Shown: in pieces, positions 5,232 through 5,622 of the stretch | Position numbering within the stretch: position 1 is the stretch's first letter | How the letters are laid out: every line of letters begins with the position of its first letter | NCBI GenBank assembly: GCA_018716795.1 | Contig: DVJK01000260.1 | Location: 1-5,622 of the forward strand | From: Candidatus Scatomorpha merdipullorum | Lineage (GTDB): Bacteria; Bacillota; Clostridia; Oscillospirales; Oscillospiraceae | Direction of reading: 5' to 3' | DNA: 5,622 nt | Program-made: the position numbers and the translations under genes | Notes under the pieces: model-generated | Told to the model about the DNA's origin: nothing | Databases searched by the model: none | What the model saw: the letters and a program-made list of their open reading frames with translations, nothing else

Positions 5232-5274
5232 GGCTTGGATTTATTTCAACTTATACTTTGTTGTTTTCCGGAGG

Positions 5275-5304
5275 CGCTTTCTTTTGTCTTGCCAAAAGAA
5301 AGCG
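5275..5304. repeat. 12-bp perfect hairpin after the operon
   Basis: CGCTTTCTTTTG (5275-5286) pairs with CAAAAGAAAGCG (5293-5304) around a 6-nt loop, 43 nt beyond the dusB stop. Neither strand has a T-run after the stem, so it is not a standard intrinsic terminator, though it could protect the 3' end of the operon mRNA. It looks like a copy of an interspersed palindrome; copy number cannot be judged from one window. Confidence 0.7.
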
Positions 5305-5468
5305 TCCCCGGGCCCCCGAAAGGAAAAGCGCGTTGGCAGCTTGTCCGGCGGCGCACAGCGCTTGCGTTTTTACCAAACGGGTGCTATTCCGAGGTTTTCA
5401 TCCCTGGGTTGTAAACGTTTGCTGCATCGCCGACCGCGATTGGCCGCTAACGGGTTCTAGATTCGGCT
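5305..5468. other. Non-coding stretch, no assignable function
   Basis: About 160 bp with no supported gene, RNA or promoter. One open frame crosses it from the preceding hairpin into the following repeat, but it starts without a ribosome binding site and its product is a low-complexity basic string, so I do not call it. The only local structures are short, such as a possible GGCTG/CAGCC pairing (5465-5469 with 5475-5479) that would compete with the left end of the next element. Confidence 0.5.
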
Positions 5469-5622
5469 GGCCTTCAGCCCCCTCTTGGAGGGGGCTGTCA
5501 GCGAAGCTGACTGGGGGAGTTCTGCCTGAGCGGAGCTCAGGCAGTTGACCGCGGAGCGGTCAAAACTCCCTCCGACCGGCGCTTCGCGCCGGCCACCTCC
5601 CTCCAAGAGGGAGGTTATGGCC
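5469..5622. repeat. 154-bp symmetric palindromic element with terminal inverted repeats (MITE/REP-like), reaching the window end
   Basis: The ends match as inverted repeats: 5469-5494 and the complement of 5597-5622 agree at 21 of 26 positions, both beginning GGCC and sharing CCTCTTGGAGGG. Inside, the layout is mirror-like. Hairpin GTCAGC-GAA-GCTGAC (5497-5511) comes first, then inner stem GGGAGTT (5515-5521) with AACTCCC (5564-5570). That stem encloses CTGCCTGAGC-GGA-GCTCAGGCAG (5522-5544) and TTGACCGC-GGA-GCGGTCAA (5545-5563). Hairpin CCGGCGC-TTC-GCGCCGG (5576-5592) completes the pattern. Each terminal repeat can also fold on itself (5475-5497; 5596-5614). No coding capacity is evident, so any mobility would need an enzyme supplied elsewhere. 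The right boundary is inferred from the GGCC match at the window edge, and no target duplication can be checked. Confidence 0.8.

Noticed and set aside
5275..5304. Intrinsic terminator of the trmB operon
   Set aside because: The stem is perfect, but no T-run follows on either strand, so I list it as a hairpin repeat only.
5440..5475. A tRNA T-arm-like GGTTCTAGATTC segment
   Set aside because: No acceptor, D or anticodon stems can be built around it, so it is not a tRNA or an obvious tRNA fragment.
5258..5548. A 96-codon open frame after dusB
   Set aside because: It has no usable ribosome binding site, starts 17 nt before a perfect hairpin and ends inside the palindromic element; the product has no recognisable domain.

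Overview
The window looks like chromosomal DNA of a GC-rich Firmicute, most likely a gut clostridium of the Oscillospiraceae type. This is inferred from gene content: Firmicute-type MetK, TrmB and ExoA proteins, GGAGG-type ribosome binding sites, a secreted protein joining a stalk-type domain to a NodB-like domain, and many intergenic palindromes. No rRNA or other taxonomic marker is present, so the assignment is tentative.

Layout. Positions 1-345 hold the last 114 codons of metK. It converges on an exported protein gene on the minus strand (396-1475), and the two share a hairpin terminator (352-383). The minus-strand gene has an extended -10 promoter overlapped by a TGTGATA/TATCACA dyad. Facing away from it is a strong TTGACA-17-TATATT promoter driving tRNA-Asp(GUC) and tRNA-Thr(GGU). 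An intrinsic terminator follows tRNA-Thr, and tRNA-Pro(UGG) begins only 14 nt beyond it. Positions 1955-2473 contain no believable gene. They hold an 81-bp interrupted palindrome, a 12-bp-stem hairpin, and two 136-bp direct repeats with a 186-bp period, each carrying two hairpins.

A small ABM-fold monooxygenase (2474-2800) follows. Next is a tightly overlapping operon, trmB-xth-dusB (2870-5231): a tRNA m7G46 methyltransferase, an AP endonuclease/exonuclease III, and a tRNA dihydrouridine synthase. Two of these three products modify tRNA and the third repairs DNA. The gene overlaps (10 nt, and a GTGA start/stop overlap) suggest translational coupling. The operon strongly prefers the ATA isoleucine codon, which is unusual in GC-rich DNA.

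Positions 5232-5622 are non-coding: a 12-bp-stem hairpin, about 160 bp with no assignable function, and a 154-bp two-fold-symmetric element with terminal inverted repeats. Four of its internal hairpins have 3-nt GAA, GGA or TTC loops. This element is the most unusual structure in the window. The exported protein is the second: its NodB-like domain has lost all recognisable metal-binding and catalytic motifs.
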